Positions 1 through 5,807 of a stretch of 7,083 nt of DNA are shown here, one piece after another. The DNA lies in the NCBI GenBank assembly GCA_900555765.1, contig USMA01000046.1, positions 1-7,083 of the forward strand. The letters are read 5' to 3'. This stretch comes from an uncultured Collinsella sp. (GTDB lineage Bacteria > Actinomycetota > Coriobacteriia > Coriobacteriales > Coriobacteriaceae). Position numbers and translations under genes: made by a program. Within the stretch, counting starts at the first letter, position 1. Each line of letters opens with the position of its first letter. The notes under the pieces were generated by a model that was given only the letters and a program-made list of their open reading frames with translations, did no database searches and was not told where the DNA came from.

Positions 1-557
1 TTATCCTGTCCTACGTGCGCAACCAGATTCTGCTGGACGCTGCCGAGGACGAGGGCATTACCGTCTCTTCCAAGGAAATGAAGCAGTACGCCGAGGATTC
101 CATCGGCACCTCCGACTACAAGACCATGGCCACGCAGTACGGCGTGTCCAAGGACCAGGCCAAGCAGATCGTCCGTCAGTCCGCGACGCTGCAGAAGCTC
201 TACAAGAAGAAGGTGGGCGATAGCTCCGCAAGCATGCCGACCGCTCCGACCGAGCCTGCTGACGGCAACGAGGAGACCGCGAGCAAGGACTACGCCTACT
301 ACATCATCAACCTTGCCGGCGATGAGTGGGATAGCTCAAAGGGCACCTGGAAGGACGCCGACAGCACCTTTGCTAAGGCGTTCGCCGACGATGCTTTTAC
401 GGCCGATAGCGCAACCTATAAGCAGGCCATGACCGCCTATTACACCGCCTACCAGCAGTACTCTTCGCAGGCTTCGAGCGCCAGCTCCAAGTGGACCGAG
501 TATGCTAACGGCCTCTATGCCAAGGCCAACATCAGCATCTATGGCTTGTTTGCGTAA
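1..557 (+). CDS. C-terminal part of SurA-N/trigger-factor-like protein
   Basis: The reading frame is open from the left edge (first full codon at base 3, residues ILSYVRNQILL) to TAA at 555-557, so about 184 C-terminal residues are visible and the true start lies outside the window. The visible part begins with a helical segment (QILLDAAEDEGITVSSKEM, then KQIVRQSATLQKLYKKKV) like the SurA N-terminal or trigger factor C-terminal chaperone fold. A Pro/Ala/Glu-rich linker and a Ser/Ala/Tyr-rich helical tail follow. I see no rotamase (parvulin) domain in this part. Such proteins in Coriobacteria are usually exported or lipid-anchored foldase-like proteins, but the signal peptide would be upstream, so location is inferred. 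A strong terminator follows 43 bases later, so this gene ends its transcription unit and is unrelated to the GlcNAc genes. The ORF is certain; the family call is moderate. Confidence 0.6.
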   Translation, partial: ILSYVRNQILLDAAEDEGITVSSKEMKQYAEDSIGTSDYKTMATQYGVSKDQAKQIVRQSATLQKLYKKKVGDSSASMPTAPTEPADGNEETASKDYAYYIINLAGDEWDSSKGTWKDADSTFAKAFADDAFTADSATYKQAMTAYYTAYQQYSSQASSASSKWTEYANGLYAKANISIYGLFA

Positions 558-600
558 AGATTGCCTGAGCCTTCGAGTACGAAGCCGAAATATCTGATGA

Positions 601-637
601 AGCCCCCTAGAACTGACATCGTTCTAGGGGGCTTTTT
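601..637 (+). terminator. Intrinsic terminator of the first gene
   Basis: A perfect 13-bp stem pairs AGCCCCCTAGAAC (601-613) with GTTCTAGGGGGCT (621-633) around a 7-base loop, followed by a run of T (633-637). It separates the first gene from the PTS regulatory region. Confidence 0.95.
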
Positions 638-645
638 GCGTTGCA

Positions 646-674
646 GGGAAGGGCGGGGAAGAGGGTGGTAGGGG
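646..674 (+). other. G-rich tract with quadruplex-type spacing
   Basis: Five runs of three or more G occur at 646-648, 651-653, 655-658, 663-665 and 671-674, separated by 1-5 bases. The first four satisfy the usual G3-N1-7 quadruplex pattern. The tract lies on the + strand just after the terminator and upstream of the operators. Whether it folds or has a role is not shown by sequence. Confidence 0.4.
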
Positions 675-716
675 AGAGGTTATATACAAATTCTTGGAGA
701 CTTTATTCATGTAAAG

Positions 717-730
717 TGAAAACGATTTCG
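717..730. promoter_or_regulatory. cre-like / LacI-family operator
   Basis: TGAAAACGATTTCG matches 13 of 14 positions of the catabolite-response element consensus TGWNANCGNTNWCA. It has the central CG and the GAAA/TTTC inverted halves typical of LacI-family operators. It sits 7 bases upstream of the first GntR-type operator in the control region of the PTS gene. It suggests a second, LacI-type input (carbon catabolite control or another sugar regulator). No LacI regulator is encoded in the window. Confidence 0.45.
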
Positions 731-736
731 GCCAAA

Positions 737-749
737 CTGGTAGTAACAA
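737..749. promoter_or_regulatory. GntR/HutC operator copy A (one mismatch)
   Basis: CTGGTAGTAACAA is a TGGT-N4-ACCA site with one mismatch in the right half. Its first 11 bases, CTGGTAGTAAC, recur exactly at 768-778, 31 bp on, about three helical turns. The two copies could be bound cooperatively on the same face of the DNA. The likely ligand is the regulator encoded at 2806-3537. Confidence 0.5.
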
Positions 750-750
750 T

Positions 751-760
751 GTGGTACCAC
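751..760. repeat. Perfect 10-bp palindrome between operator copies
   Basis: GTGGTACCAC is a perfect palindrome between the two operator copies. It contains TGGT and ACCA half-sites with no spacer, so it may be an extra weak half-site pair for the same regulator. That reading is inference. Confidence 0.35.
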
Positions 761-767
761 TGTTCAT

Positions 768-780
768 CTGGTAGTAACCA
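768..780. promoter_or_regulatory. GntR/HutC (dre-like) operator copy B
   Basis: CTGGTAGTAACCA contains perfect TGGT-N4-ACCA inverted halves, the same architecture as the DasR/NagR dre site (TGGTCTAGACCA). The same pattern occurs at 2762-2774 and 6220-6232. It lies 314 bases upstream of the PTS start codon. I expect it to mediate amino-sugar-phosphate-responsive repression of the PTS gene. Confidence 0.65.
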
Positions 781-1077
781 CTTTTGAGATGAAATCGAAT
801 GGAAATTGCTAAGAATTAGTTTGGTAATGAAAGAAACGCAGCACATCTACCTGCGTAAATTAGCGTTTACGGGCCAAAAATAACCGTTTGGCTACGATAT
901 AGTAATTTGAACGAAATGTGGTGGACGTTTGAATTGAGTGTGTGCTACCGTACATACCAGCAACCCGAGAAAAGGGACTGGGTTGTCTAAGTTTGCGCAC
1001 CAATGCCGGCAAGCGGAGAAGCCGGTATGCACAAGGCGCGGACATGGAACTCGTTGGTGAACAACGAAAGAAAGGTT
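781..1077 (+). promoter_or_regulatory. Long structured leader region of the PTS gene
   Basis: About 300 bases without a gene. Short inverted repeats are 836-841/851-856 (ACGCAG/CTGCGT), 854-859/866-871 (CGTAAA/TTTACG), 873-878/887-892 (GCCAAA/TTTGGC), 961-966/980-985 (CAACCC/GGGTTG) and 1003-1010/1021-1028 (8 bp with one G-U). A possible -10 (TATAGT, 898-903) has no good -35. I do not recognise a riboswitch family. The in-frame ATG at 942 would add 51 basic residues that do not resemble EIIC, so this region is more likely untranslated leader. Confidence 0.4.
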
Positions 1078-1084
1078 GGAGGAG
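1078..1084 (+). promoter_or_regulatory. nagE: Ribosome binding site deciding the PTS start
   Basis: GGAGGAG is a near-ideal Shine-Dalgarno sequence 10 bases before ATG 1095. It supports that start over the upstream in-frame ATG at 942. Confidence 0.85.
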
Positions 1085-1094
1085 ATACCATAGG

Positions 1095-2573
1095 ATGAAG
1101 TACCTCCAGAAGCTCGGCAAAGCGCTGATGCTTCCCGTCGCGGCGCTTCCCGTCGCAGGTATTCTTATGGGCGTGGGCTACCTGCTCGCTCCCGCAGTCA
1201 TGGGTGCTGCCGGTGACACTACCGGTTTTGCCTATACCGCCGGCTTCCTGCTCATCAAGGCAGGCGGCGCTCTTATCGATAACATGGCCTGGCTGTTCGC
1301 AGTCGGCGCCGCTGTCGGCCTTGCCGACGATCACGATGGCACCGCTGGCCTCGTCGCCTTCCTGATGATCCAGCAGCTCCTGAACCCCGCTGTTGTTGGT
1401 ACCATTCGTGGTATGGACGCCGATGCTCAGCCCGCTTGGCTTGCCACGACCGAGGGCATCGCGTTCTCCAAGCTCGCCGGTAACTCCTTCATCGGCATCC
1501 TGTCCGCCATCATCGGTGGCACTTGCTACAACAAGTTCAAGGACACCCGTCTTCCCGACTGGCTGGCCTTCTTCTCCGGCAAGCGTTGCGTCGCCATCAT
1601 GACCGCCGTCATCTGCATCGTCGTCTCCGTCGTCCTGCTCTTTGCTTGGCCGCTCATCTTCGGTGCTCTTGTTGCTCTTGGTGAGGGTATCGCCGCCATG
1701 GGTGGTATCGGCGCTGGCATCTACGCCATCCTTAACCGCCTGCTCATCCCGACTGGTCTGCACCACGCACTCAACAACGTGTTCTGGTTCGACACCATCG
1801 GCCTGGGCGATCTGACCCACTTCTGGGCTGGCGAGACCTCCGCTGACGTCAAGTGGAGCCTCGGTATGTACATGTCCGGCTTCTTCCCCTGCAAGATGTT
1901 CGGTATCCCGGGTGCTGCCCTGGCTATGGTTCAGACCGCTAAGAACAAGAAGGCTGCTATCGGCCTGGTTGTCTCCGCTGCTATCTGCGCCTTCGTCTGC
2001 GGCGTTACCGAGCCCTTCGAGTTCGGCTTCATGTTCCTGTGCTTCCCGCTCTACGTCGTGTACGCTGCCCTGTACGGCATCTTCACCATCGTCACCTACT
2101 ATGTTGGTTTCCGTGCTGGCTTCTGCTTCTCCGCTGGTGCTACCGACCTCCTGTTCTCCTCTAGCCTCCCGGCTGCTGCCAACACCTGGATGATCATCCC
2201 GCTGGGCATCGCTGCCTTCGTGGTCTTCTACCTCGTGTTCCGCTTCGCCATCACCAAGTTCAACCTCATGACCCCTGGTCGCGAGGATGAGGATGTCGAG
2301 GAGACCTCCACTTCCGCCGCTGCTGGCGACGACAAGTTCGCCGCTCTGGCCGCTGCTGTTCTCGCTGCCGTCGGTGGCAAGGAGAACGTCAAGACCGTTG
2401 ACTGCTGCGCTACTCGCCTGCGCTTCGAGCTCGGCGATTCCGCTCTGGTCGACGAGGCTGCCTGCAAGAAGGCTGGCGCTCTGGGTGTCATGAAGATGGA
2501 TAAGGGTGCTACCCAGGTCATCATCGGCACGCAGGTCCAGGCTGTTGCCGAGGAGCTCAAGAAGCTTCTCTAA
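1095..2573 (+). CDS. nagE: PTS N-acetylglucosamine-type EIICB permease
   Basis: A 492-residue membrane permease that would import GlcNAc and phosphorylate it to GlcNAc-6-P. Residues 1 to about 395 are EIIC of the glucose/GlcNAc superfamily. They start with MKYLQKLGKALMLPVAALP, carry the RLLIPTGLHHALNNVFWF segment with H223/H224, and the hallmark GVTEP (303-307). An acidic, Ala-rich linker joins to EIIB (about 410-492), whose phosphorylated cysteine is Cys438 in DCCATRLR; a second Cys precedes it. The NRLLIPTGLHH form favours GlcNAc (NagE/NagP) over glucose (PtsG), and the nagA and GntR neighbours agree. There is no fused EIIA, unlike E. coli NagE (648 residues), so EIIA-Glc must act in trans. 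Codon use is strongly biased (CTG/CTC, GGT, GCT, CGT), as in highly expressed genes. Regulation is probably by the 737-780 operators and the 717 site. Sugar specificity is inferred. Confidence 0.9.
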   Translation: MKYLQKLGKALMLPVAALPVAGILMGVGYLLAPAVMGAAGDTTGFAYTAGFLLIKAGGALIDNMAWLFAVGAAVGLADDHDGTAGLVAFLMIQQLLNPAVVGTIRGMDADAQPAWLATTEGIAFSKLAGNSFIGILSAIIGGTCYNKFKDTRLPDWLAFFSGKRCVAIMTAVICIVVSVVLLFAWPLIFGALVALGEGIAAMGGIGAGIYAILNRLLIPTGLHHALNNVFWFDTIGLGDLTHFWAGETSADVKWSLGMYMSGFFPCKMFGIPGAALAMVQTAKNKKAAIGLVVSAAICAFVCGVTEPFEFGFMFLCFPLYVVYAALYGIFTIVTYYVGFRAGFCFSAGATDLLFSSSLPAAANTWMIIPLGIAAFVVFYLVFRFAITKFNLMTPGREDEDVEETSTSAAAGDDKFAALAAAVLAAVGGKENVKTVDCCATRLRFELGDSALVDEAACKKAGALGVMKMDKGATQVIIGTQVQAVAEELKKLL

Positions 2574-2597
2574 GCCTCAAAAACGTATCTGTCTTAC

Positions 2598-2633
2598 AAA
2601 GGGTCGTCCCGCTCCGCGGGGGCGGCCCTTTTT
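2598..2633 (+). terminator. Intrinsic terminator after the PTS gene
   Basis: AAAGGGTCGTCCC (2598-2610) pairs with 2619-2631 over 13 bp, including two G-U pairs, with an 8-base loop and a T run at 2629-2633. It starts 25 bases after the PTS stop codon, so the regulator gene needs its own promoter. Confidence 0.92.
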
Positions 2634-2746
2634 GCTACCTCAATACTTGATGCAGCGATGTAATTGGTATTACAGTGTGCAGGCTATCAACCGGCAAACA
2701 ATATTGAAATATGCTGGTTGACCTGCTGTTATTCCATTAAAACTGC

Positions 2747-2752
2747 TATAGT
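2747..2752 (+). promoter_or_regulatory. Probable -10 of the GntR gene promoter
   Basis: TATAGT matches the -10 consensus at five of six positions. A TTGACC at 2718-2723 is too far upstream (23-base spacer), and the hexamer at the usual 17-base spacing (2724-2729) is poor, so the -35 is unclear. The expected transcription start, near 2758-2760, falls immediately before the operator at 2762-2774, an arrangement that suits autorepression. Confidence 0.45.
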
Positions 2753-2761
2753 ACGTGGTGT

Positions 2762-2774
2762 CTGGTTACAACCA
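2762..2774. promoter_or_regulatory. GntR/HutC (dre-like) operator at the regulator gene
   Basis: CTGGTTACAACCA has perfect TGGT/ACCA halves with a 4-base spacer and the same leading C as the other copies. It is 31 bases upstream of the regulator's ATG and 9 bases after the -10, so a bound protein would block transcription. This points to negative autoregulation. Confidence 0.65.
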
Positions 2775-2792
2775 ATTTCGAGTCATTTATCC

Positions 2793-2798
2793 GGCAGG
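2793..2798 (+). promoter_or_regulatory. Ribosome binding site of the GntR regulator
   Basis: GGCAGG ends 7 bases before ATG 2806 and is the only purine-rich stretch at good spacing. The alternative GTG at 2755 would put the operator inside the coding region and add a tail not seen in the family. Confidence 0.6.
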
Positions 2799-2805
2799 TA
2801 TCATT

Positions 2806-3537
2806 ATGGCAATGGGAGCGCGCAAACAACCTCTGTACGATCAGCTCGTCGATTTGCTGACCGATAAAATCGATCACGAACTTCGACCAGGCGACTATTT
2901 GCCATCTGAGCGTGACCTGTCGGAACGCTATGGGCTCTCGCGTACGACGGTTCGTCTTGCCCTGCAGGAGCTTGAGCGCCTGGGCTTGGTGGTTCGTCAG
3001 CGTGGCCGTGGAACAATGGTGTGCGACCGCTCTCTGCAAACGGCAAACCTCACGCAGACCTATAGCTTTACCGAGCAGATGAAGGCGATCGGCCGTGTGC
3101 CCAAGACGACGATTCTTGAGTTTACCGAGGTCGAGGCCGACAAGAATATTGCCGTAGAGATGAACGCGCGCCTGGGCGAGCGTCTGTACAAGATCAAGCG
3201 CCTGCGTATGGCCGATGGTGTGCCGCTGATGATTGAGTGCACGTATCTGCCAAGCCGCAAGTTCTTTGCGCTTAAGCGCCCCATGATCGAGAACAAGTCG
3301 CTGTACGACATGATTGAGCAGGACTTTCACGAGAAAGTTCGTGTGGCAGAGGAAGAATTCTACGCGAGTATTGCCCGCCATTCCGACGCTCGTCTGCTCG
3401 AGATTGCCGAAGGCGCACCGGTCCTGGATTTGATTCGTACCACATATGACATGAGCAACGAGGTTATCGAGTATACGCGTTCGGTTGCGCGTGCCGACCA
3501 GTTTAAGTACAAGGTCTACCACAACCGCGCAGTCTAG
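2806..3537 (+). CDS. GntR/HutC-family regulator (NagR/DasR-like), UTRA domain
   Basis: A 243-residue cytoplasmic transcription factor, the usual length for NagR-type GntR proteins. Residues about 7-73 form the winged helix, with PLYDQLVDLL, LPSERDLSERYGLSRTTVR and the wing GRGTMV. Residues about 85-240 are the UTRA effector domain, with RLRMADGVPLMIECTYLP. R132, R134, E144, S165 and Y167 lie where B. subtilis NagR (YvoA), as I recall it, binds amino-sugar phosphate, so GlcNAc-6-P or GlcN-6-P is the likely inducer. It sits between the PTS gene and nagA, and matching TGGT-N4-ACCA sites lie at the PTS gene, at its own promoter and upstream of GH35. I infer a repressor of this cluster with autoregulation. 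ATG 2812 is an alternative start two codons later. The family is certain; the ligand is inferred. Confidence 0.9.
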   Translation: MAMGARKQPLYDQLVDLLTDKIDHELRPGDYLPSERDLSERYGLSRTTVRLALQELERLGLVVRQRGRGTMVCDRSLQTANLTQTYSFTEQMKAIGRVPKTTILEFTEVEADKNIAVEMNARLGERLYKIKRLRMADGVPLMIECTYLPSRKFFALKRPMIENKSLYDMIEQDFHEKVRVAEEEFYASIARHSDARLLEIAEGAPVLDLIRTTYDMSNEVIEYTRSVARADQFKYKVYHNRAV

Positions 3538-3553
3538 AGTTATTGGGTATAAA

Positions 3554-3596
3554 CGGCTTGGCGTGTTTTGCGGCGGGTGCAAAATGTGCCAAGCGG
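3554..3596 (+). repeat. Long hairpin between gntR and nagA
   Basis: Bases 3556-3571 pair with 3579-3594 over 16 consecutive positions, 13 Watson-Crick plus three G-U in the middle, around the 7-base loop 3572-3578. The outer block is GCTTGGC/GCCAAGC and the inner block TTTTGC/GCAAAA. There is no T run afterwards, so it is not a standard terminator. It starts 16 bases after the gntR stop and could be an mRNA processing or stability element, or a partial attenuator. Confidence 0.6.
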
Positions 3597-3630
3597 TAGA
3601 AGGCAACGAACAATCGCTCGAATTAACAAT

Positions 3631-3664
3631 GCAGTGGTTTTTGATCCGCCCTAAAACGCACTGC
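3631..3664 (+). repeat. Second hairpin just upstream of nagA
   Basis: GCAGTG (3631-3636) pairs with CACTGC (3659-3664). Past a one-base bulge, G3637 and TTTT (3638-3641) pair with AAAA and C3657 (3653-3657). It ends 6 bases before the nagA Shine-Dalgarno (GGGAG, 3671-3675). With the preceding hairpin it fills most of the 143-base gntR-nagA gap. Confidence 0.5.
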
Positions 3665-3680
3665 GGGTACGGGAGCATAG

Positions 3681-4850
3681 ATGAGCACGTATGCTATCAA
3701 GGCCGACAAGTTCTTTTTGCCGGCGGGGCCGCAGCTGGGCGGCTACCTCATGGTCGAAGATGGCGTCTTTGGCGCTTGGCAGGCCGATGAGCCCGCTTGC
3801 GAGATCAAAGATTATTCGGGTACATGGATTGCGCCGGGCATGGTGGACACCCACATTCATGGCTTCTATAACCATGCCACGACCGATAATGATGCCGAGG
3901 GTATCAACATCAGCTCGACCGAGCTCGCTCGTCGTGGTACCACCAGCTGGCTGCCTACGACCTTTACCGACGGCGTGGAGCAGATCAAGGAGGCCTGCGC
4001 TGCCATTGCACAGGCGGACGAAGAGCGCGGACCTGAGTTCTGCGGTGCTCGTATTCAGGGCATCTACCTGGAGGGTCCGTTCTTTACCATGAAGCATGTG
4101 GGTGCCCAGAACCCTGCTTATCTGATCGACCCGTCCGAGAAAGTTTTTGACGAGTGGCAGGAGGCTGCCGGCGGTCGTATCGTCAAGAGCGCCATGGCGG
4201 CCGAGCGCGATGGCGCTGCCGCTTACGCTGCGGCTCTGAGCGCAAAGGGCGTCGTGACCTGCATTGGCCACTCCGATGCCACCTATGATGAGTGTGCCGC
4301 CGCCATCAATGCAGGCGCCAGCTGCTTTACGCATACCTACAACGGCCAGCGCGGTCTGCATCACCGTGAGCCCGGTGTCGTCGGGGCTGCTATGACCACG
4401 CCCAACACCTATGCCGAGATCATTTGCGACGGCAAACACGTGAACCCTGCTGCTATTAAGGCGCTGCTGCAGGCCAAGGGCTGGCAGCACACGGTGCTGA
4501 TCACCGATTGCCTGGGTTGCGGCGGCATGCCCGAGGGCAAGTACACCAGCGGCGGCATGGACGTCATTATGAAGGACAACCTTTGCTGGCTTGCCGATGG
4601 CTCTGCTATCGCCGGTTCGGTGCTCACGCTCGCACAGGGCATCAAGAACATCGTCGACTGGGGTCTTGCGAGCGCCGATATCGCAATTCGCATGGCGACT
4701 GAGGTACCCGCGCGCTCCGCTCACGTCCAGGATAAATGTGGCAGCATTATGCCCGGCCGCGATGCCGATTTTGTCGTGTTCAATCCCGACCTTACCCTGG
4801 TCGAGACGTATGTGGGTGGCAACAGCGTCGGTAACGCGTTTACCGAGTAA
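3681..4850 (+). CDS. nagA: N-acetylglucosamine-6-phosphate deacetylase
   Basis: A 389-residue cytoplasmic amidohydrolase, normal length for NagA, converting GlcNAc-6-P to GlcN-6-P and acetate. The fold's motifs appear in order: APGMVDTHIHG with H58 and H60 (HxH), LEGPF with E131, GHSDATYDE with H197, THTYNG with H218 and N221, and LITDCLGCGG with the catalytic Asp D276. A C-terminal ADFVVFNPDL strand closes the beta sandwich. The HxH pair predicts a two-metal site as in Bacillus NagA, whereas E. coli NagA lacks it. The start ATG 3681 has GGGAG at 3671-3675. It follows gntR by 143 bases with two hairpins and precedes the anomerase gene by 32 bases, so gntR-nagA-anomerase could be one operon. 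GlcN-6-P deaminase (nagB) is not in the window. CLGCGG replaces the more common AMAAAG loop, a minor variation. Confidence 0.95.
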   Translation: MSTYAIKADKFFLPAGPQLGGYLMVEDGVFGAWQADEPACEIKDYSGTWIAPGMVDTHIHGFYNHATTDNDAEGINISSTELARRGTTSWLPTTFTDGVEQIKEACAAIAQADEERGPEFCGARIQGIYLEGPFFTMKHVGAQNPAYLIDPSEKVFDEWQEAAGGRIVKSAMAAERDGAAAYAAALSAKGVVTCIGHSDATYDECAAAINAGASCFTHTYNGQRGLHHREPGVVGAAMTTPNTYAEIICDGKHVNPAAIKALLQAKGWQHTVLITDCLGCGGMPEGKYTSGGMDVIMKDNLCWLADGSAIAGSVLTLAQGIKNIVDWGLASADIAIRMATEVPARSAHVQDKCGSIMPGRDADFVVFNPDLTLVETYVGGNSVGNAFTE

Positions 4851-4882
4851 CCGCCAAAGAAACGATCCGAAAGGGGATTTAG

Positions 4883-5356
4883 ATGATTTACGGTGCATTG
4901 GGCGATATCGAGGAGTATCGCGGAATGCTCAAGGGCCTCGACGCGCTGATCGACTGGCTCGAGGAGAACGATCCGGCGCAGCTCGAGGTCGGAAGCCATC
5001 CGATTCTGGGCGACAAGGTCTTTGCGAACGTCATGGCTCCCACGACGCGTCCCGAGGCCGAGGCCCACTACGAGACGCATCAGCGCTATCACGACCTGCA
5101 GATCGACGTCGAGGGTCGCGAGGCCTTTAAGGTCGCTACGGGCAGCCTGACGCTGGTCCAGGAGTTTGACGAGAAGGACGACTACGATCTGGTCGATTCC
5201 GACGCTTCGATCGCCGGCGATCTTGCTGACGACAAGTTTGCGCTGTTTGTTGCCGGCGAGCCTCATATGCCCACGCTCGAGTTCCCGGGCGATGGCGCGC
5301 AGCCGGTCAAGAAGATCTGCTTTAAGCTGCTTGCAGACGCTTACTGGGAGGAGTAG
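4883..5356 (+). CDS. YhcH/YjgK/YiaL-family (NanQ-like) sugar anomerase
   Basis: A 157-residue cupin-like protein of the DUF386 family, usual length about 150. Family features are MIYG at the start, the metal-ligand region THQRYHDLQIDVEGRE (H66, H70, E77), GEPHMP with H128, and the C-terminal VKKICFKL strand. The E. coli member NanQ (YhcH) is an N-acetylneuraminate anomerase, and others sit in sugar-acid or sialic acid operons. Here the place after nagA suggests anomerisation of an amino sugar or sialic acid feeding the GlcNAc-6-P pathway; the substrate is inferred. The Shine-Dalgarno AAGGGGA (4871-4877) is 5 bases from the ATG and the gap to nagA is 32 bases, so it is probably co-transcribed. 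No nanA, nanE or nanK is present in the window. Confidence 0.85.
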   Translation: MIYGALGDIEEYRGMLKGLDALIDWLEENDPAQLEVGSHPILGDKVFANVMAPTTRPEAEAHYETHQRYHDLQIDVEGREAFKVATGSLTLVQEFDEKDDYDLVDSDASIAGDLADDKFALFVAGEPHMPTLEFPGDGAQPVKKICFKLLADAYWEE

Positions 5357-5359
5357 CAC

Positions 5360-5377
5360 GCTGCTCGGTTGAGCAGC
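5360..5377 (+). repeat. Perfect hairpin after the anomerase gene
   Basis: GCTGCTC (5360-5366) pairs with GAGCAGC (5371-5377) across a GGTT loop, starting three bases after the stop codon. No T run follows, so it probably protects or shapes the 3' end before the composite terminator. Confidence 0.55.
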
Positions 5378-5391
5378 TGTTCGCGTGTTGG

Positions 5392-5455
5392 CGTGATTCC
5401 CCTAGGGAAACCACGCTAGGACCCCGCCAAACGTGCTTTCCCTAGGGGAATCACG
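5392..5455. repeat. Inverted pair of 24-bp CCTAGGG palindromic elements
   Basis: Bases 5392-5415 and 5432-5455 are reverse complements at 23 of 24 positions, separated by 16 bases. Each arm is itself an imperfect palindrome, with CGTG/CACG ends and a core around CCCTAGGG. They could pair with each other or fold singly. The arrangement resembles a REP-like intergenic element. Confidence 0.7.
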
Positions 5456-5469
5456 TTTGGCGGGGTTTT
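5422..5469 (+). terminator. Intrinsic terminator of the nagA-anomerase operon
   Basis: CCCCGCCAAACGTG (5422-5435) pairs perfectly over 14 bp with 5452-5465, and TTTT follows at 5466-5469. The second 24-bp palindromic element fills the loop. This closes the + strand operon before the opposing tRNA gene. Confidence 0.88.
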
Positions 5470-5540
5470 CTGTTATTGAATAGGGGAGCTGCCGACGTGG
5501 CGATGTTTGGATTGGCACACACGTACTCAAAATCGGCAAC

Positions 5541-5563
5541 AAAAAAGCCGCCCGAAGGCGGCT
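5541..5563 (-). terminator. Intrinsic terminator of the tRNA gene (minus strand)
   Basis: Read on the minus strand, AGCCGCC-TTCG-GGCGGCT forms a 7-bp stem with a stable UUCG tetraloop, followed by six T (complement of the A run at 5541-5546). It lies 11 bases downstream of the tRNA 3' end. Confidence 0.93.
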
Positions 5564-5574
5564 ATCTTGTGCAA

Positions 5575-5650
5575 TGGAGCCAGCGACCGGGCTCGAACCG
5601 GTGACCCCCGCTTTACGAGAGCGGTGCTCTACCAACTGAGCTACGCTGGC
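5575..5650 (-). tRNA. tRNA-Thr (anticodon CGT)
   Basis: On the minus strand a complete 76-base cloverleaf is seen. The acceptor stem is GCCAGCG/CGCTGGC, the D arm GCTCAGTTGGTAGAGC, the anticodon stem CCGCT/AGCGG with loop CTCGTAA, and the T arm ACCGG-TTCGAGC-CCGGT. A discriminator T and an encoded CCA follow. The anticodon CGT (complement of 5615-5617) reads ACG, threonine. The gene stands alone with its own terminator, convergent to the nagA operon. Confidence 0.97.
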
Positions 5651-5689
5651 GGCCATGTGGTGACGCAACTGGGACGTCAACGGCTGACT

Positions 5690-5718
5690 CTGATACGGGA
5701 CATCGCAAATCCGCGCAA
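5690..5718 (-). promoter_or_regulatory. Candidate promoter of the tRNA-Thr gene
   Basis: On the minus strand TTGCGC (5713-5718) and TATCAG (5690-5695) are separated by exactly 17 bases, about 40 bases before the tRNA 5' end. Both hexamers are only partial consensus matches. Confidence 0.4.
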
Positions 5719-5807
5719 GTGTTCTGACGGCTTTTCTCATTTTAAATGCACTGATATCGGAGACGCGATGCCCGCGGCGTCCACTTGGTTCTTGACCTGC
5801 TGCGGAG

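Noticed and set aside
942..1094. N-terminal extension of the PTS protein from ATG 942
   Set aside because: The 51 added residues are basic and unlike EIIC, and a strong Shine-Dalgarno sits before ATG 1095, where the family sequence begins.
987..1820. Minus-strand open frame (277 codons) antisense to the PTS gene
   Set aside because: Composition is low-complexity Gly/Asp-rich, as expected for the reverse of a biased membrane-protein gene; no family features.
2746..3678. Minus-strand open frame (310 codons) over the GntR gene
   Set aside because: Antisense shadow; no domain, and the + strand has clear winged-helix and UTRA motifs.
3651..4898. Long minus-strand open frame (415 codons) antisense to nagA
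   Set aside because: It is a mirror of codon bias in nagA; the protein has no recognisable domain and no ribosome site, whereas the + strand frame has every NagA motif.
5575..5650. tRNA-Thr as an integration site of a mobile element
   Set aside because: No integrase gene and no second copy of the tRNA 3' end are seen in the window; downstream lies the tRNA's own terminator.
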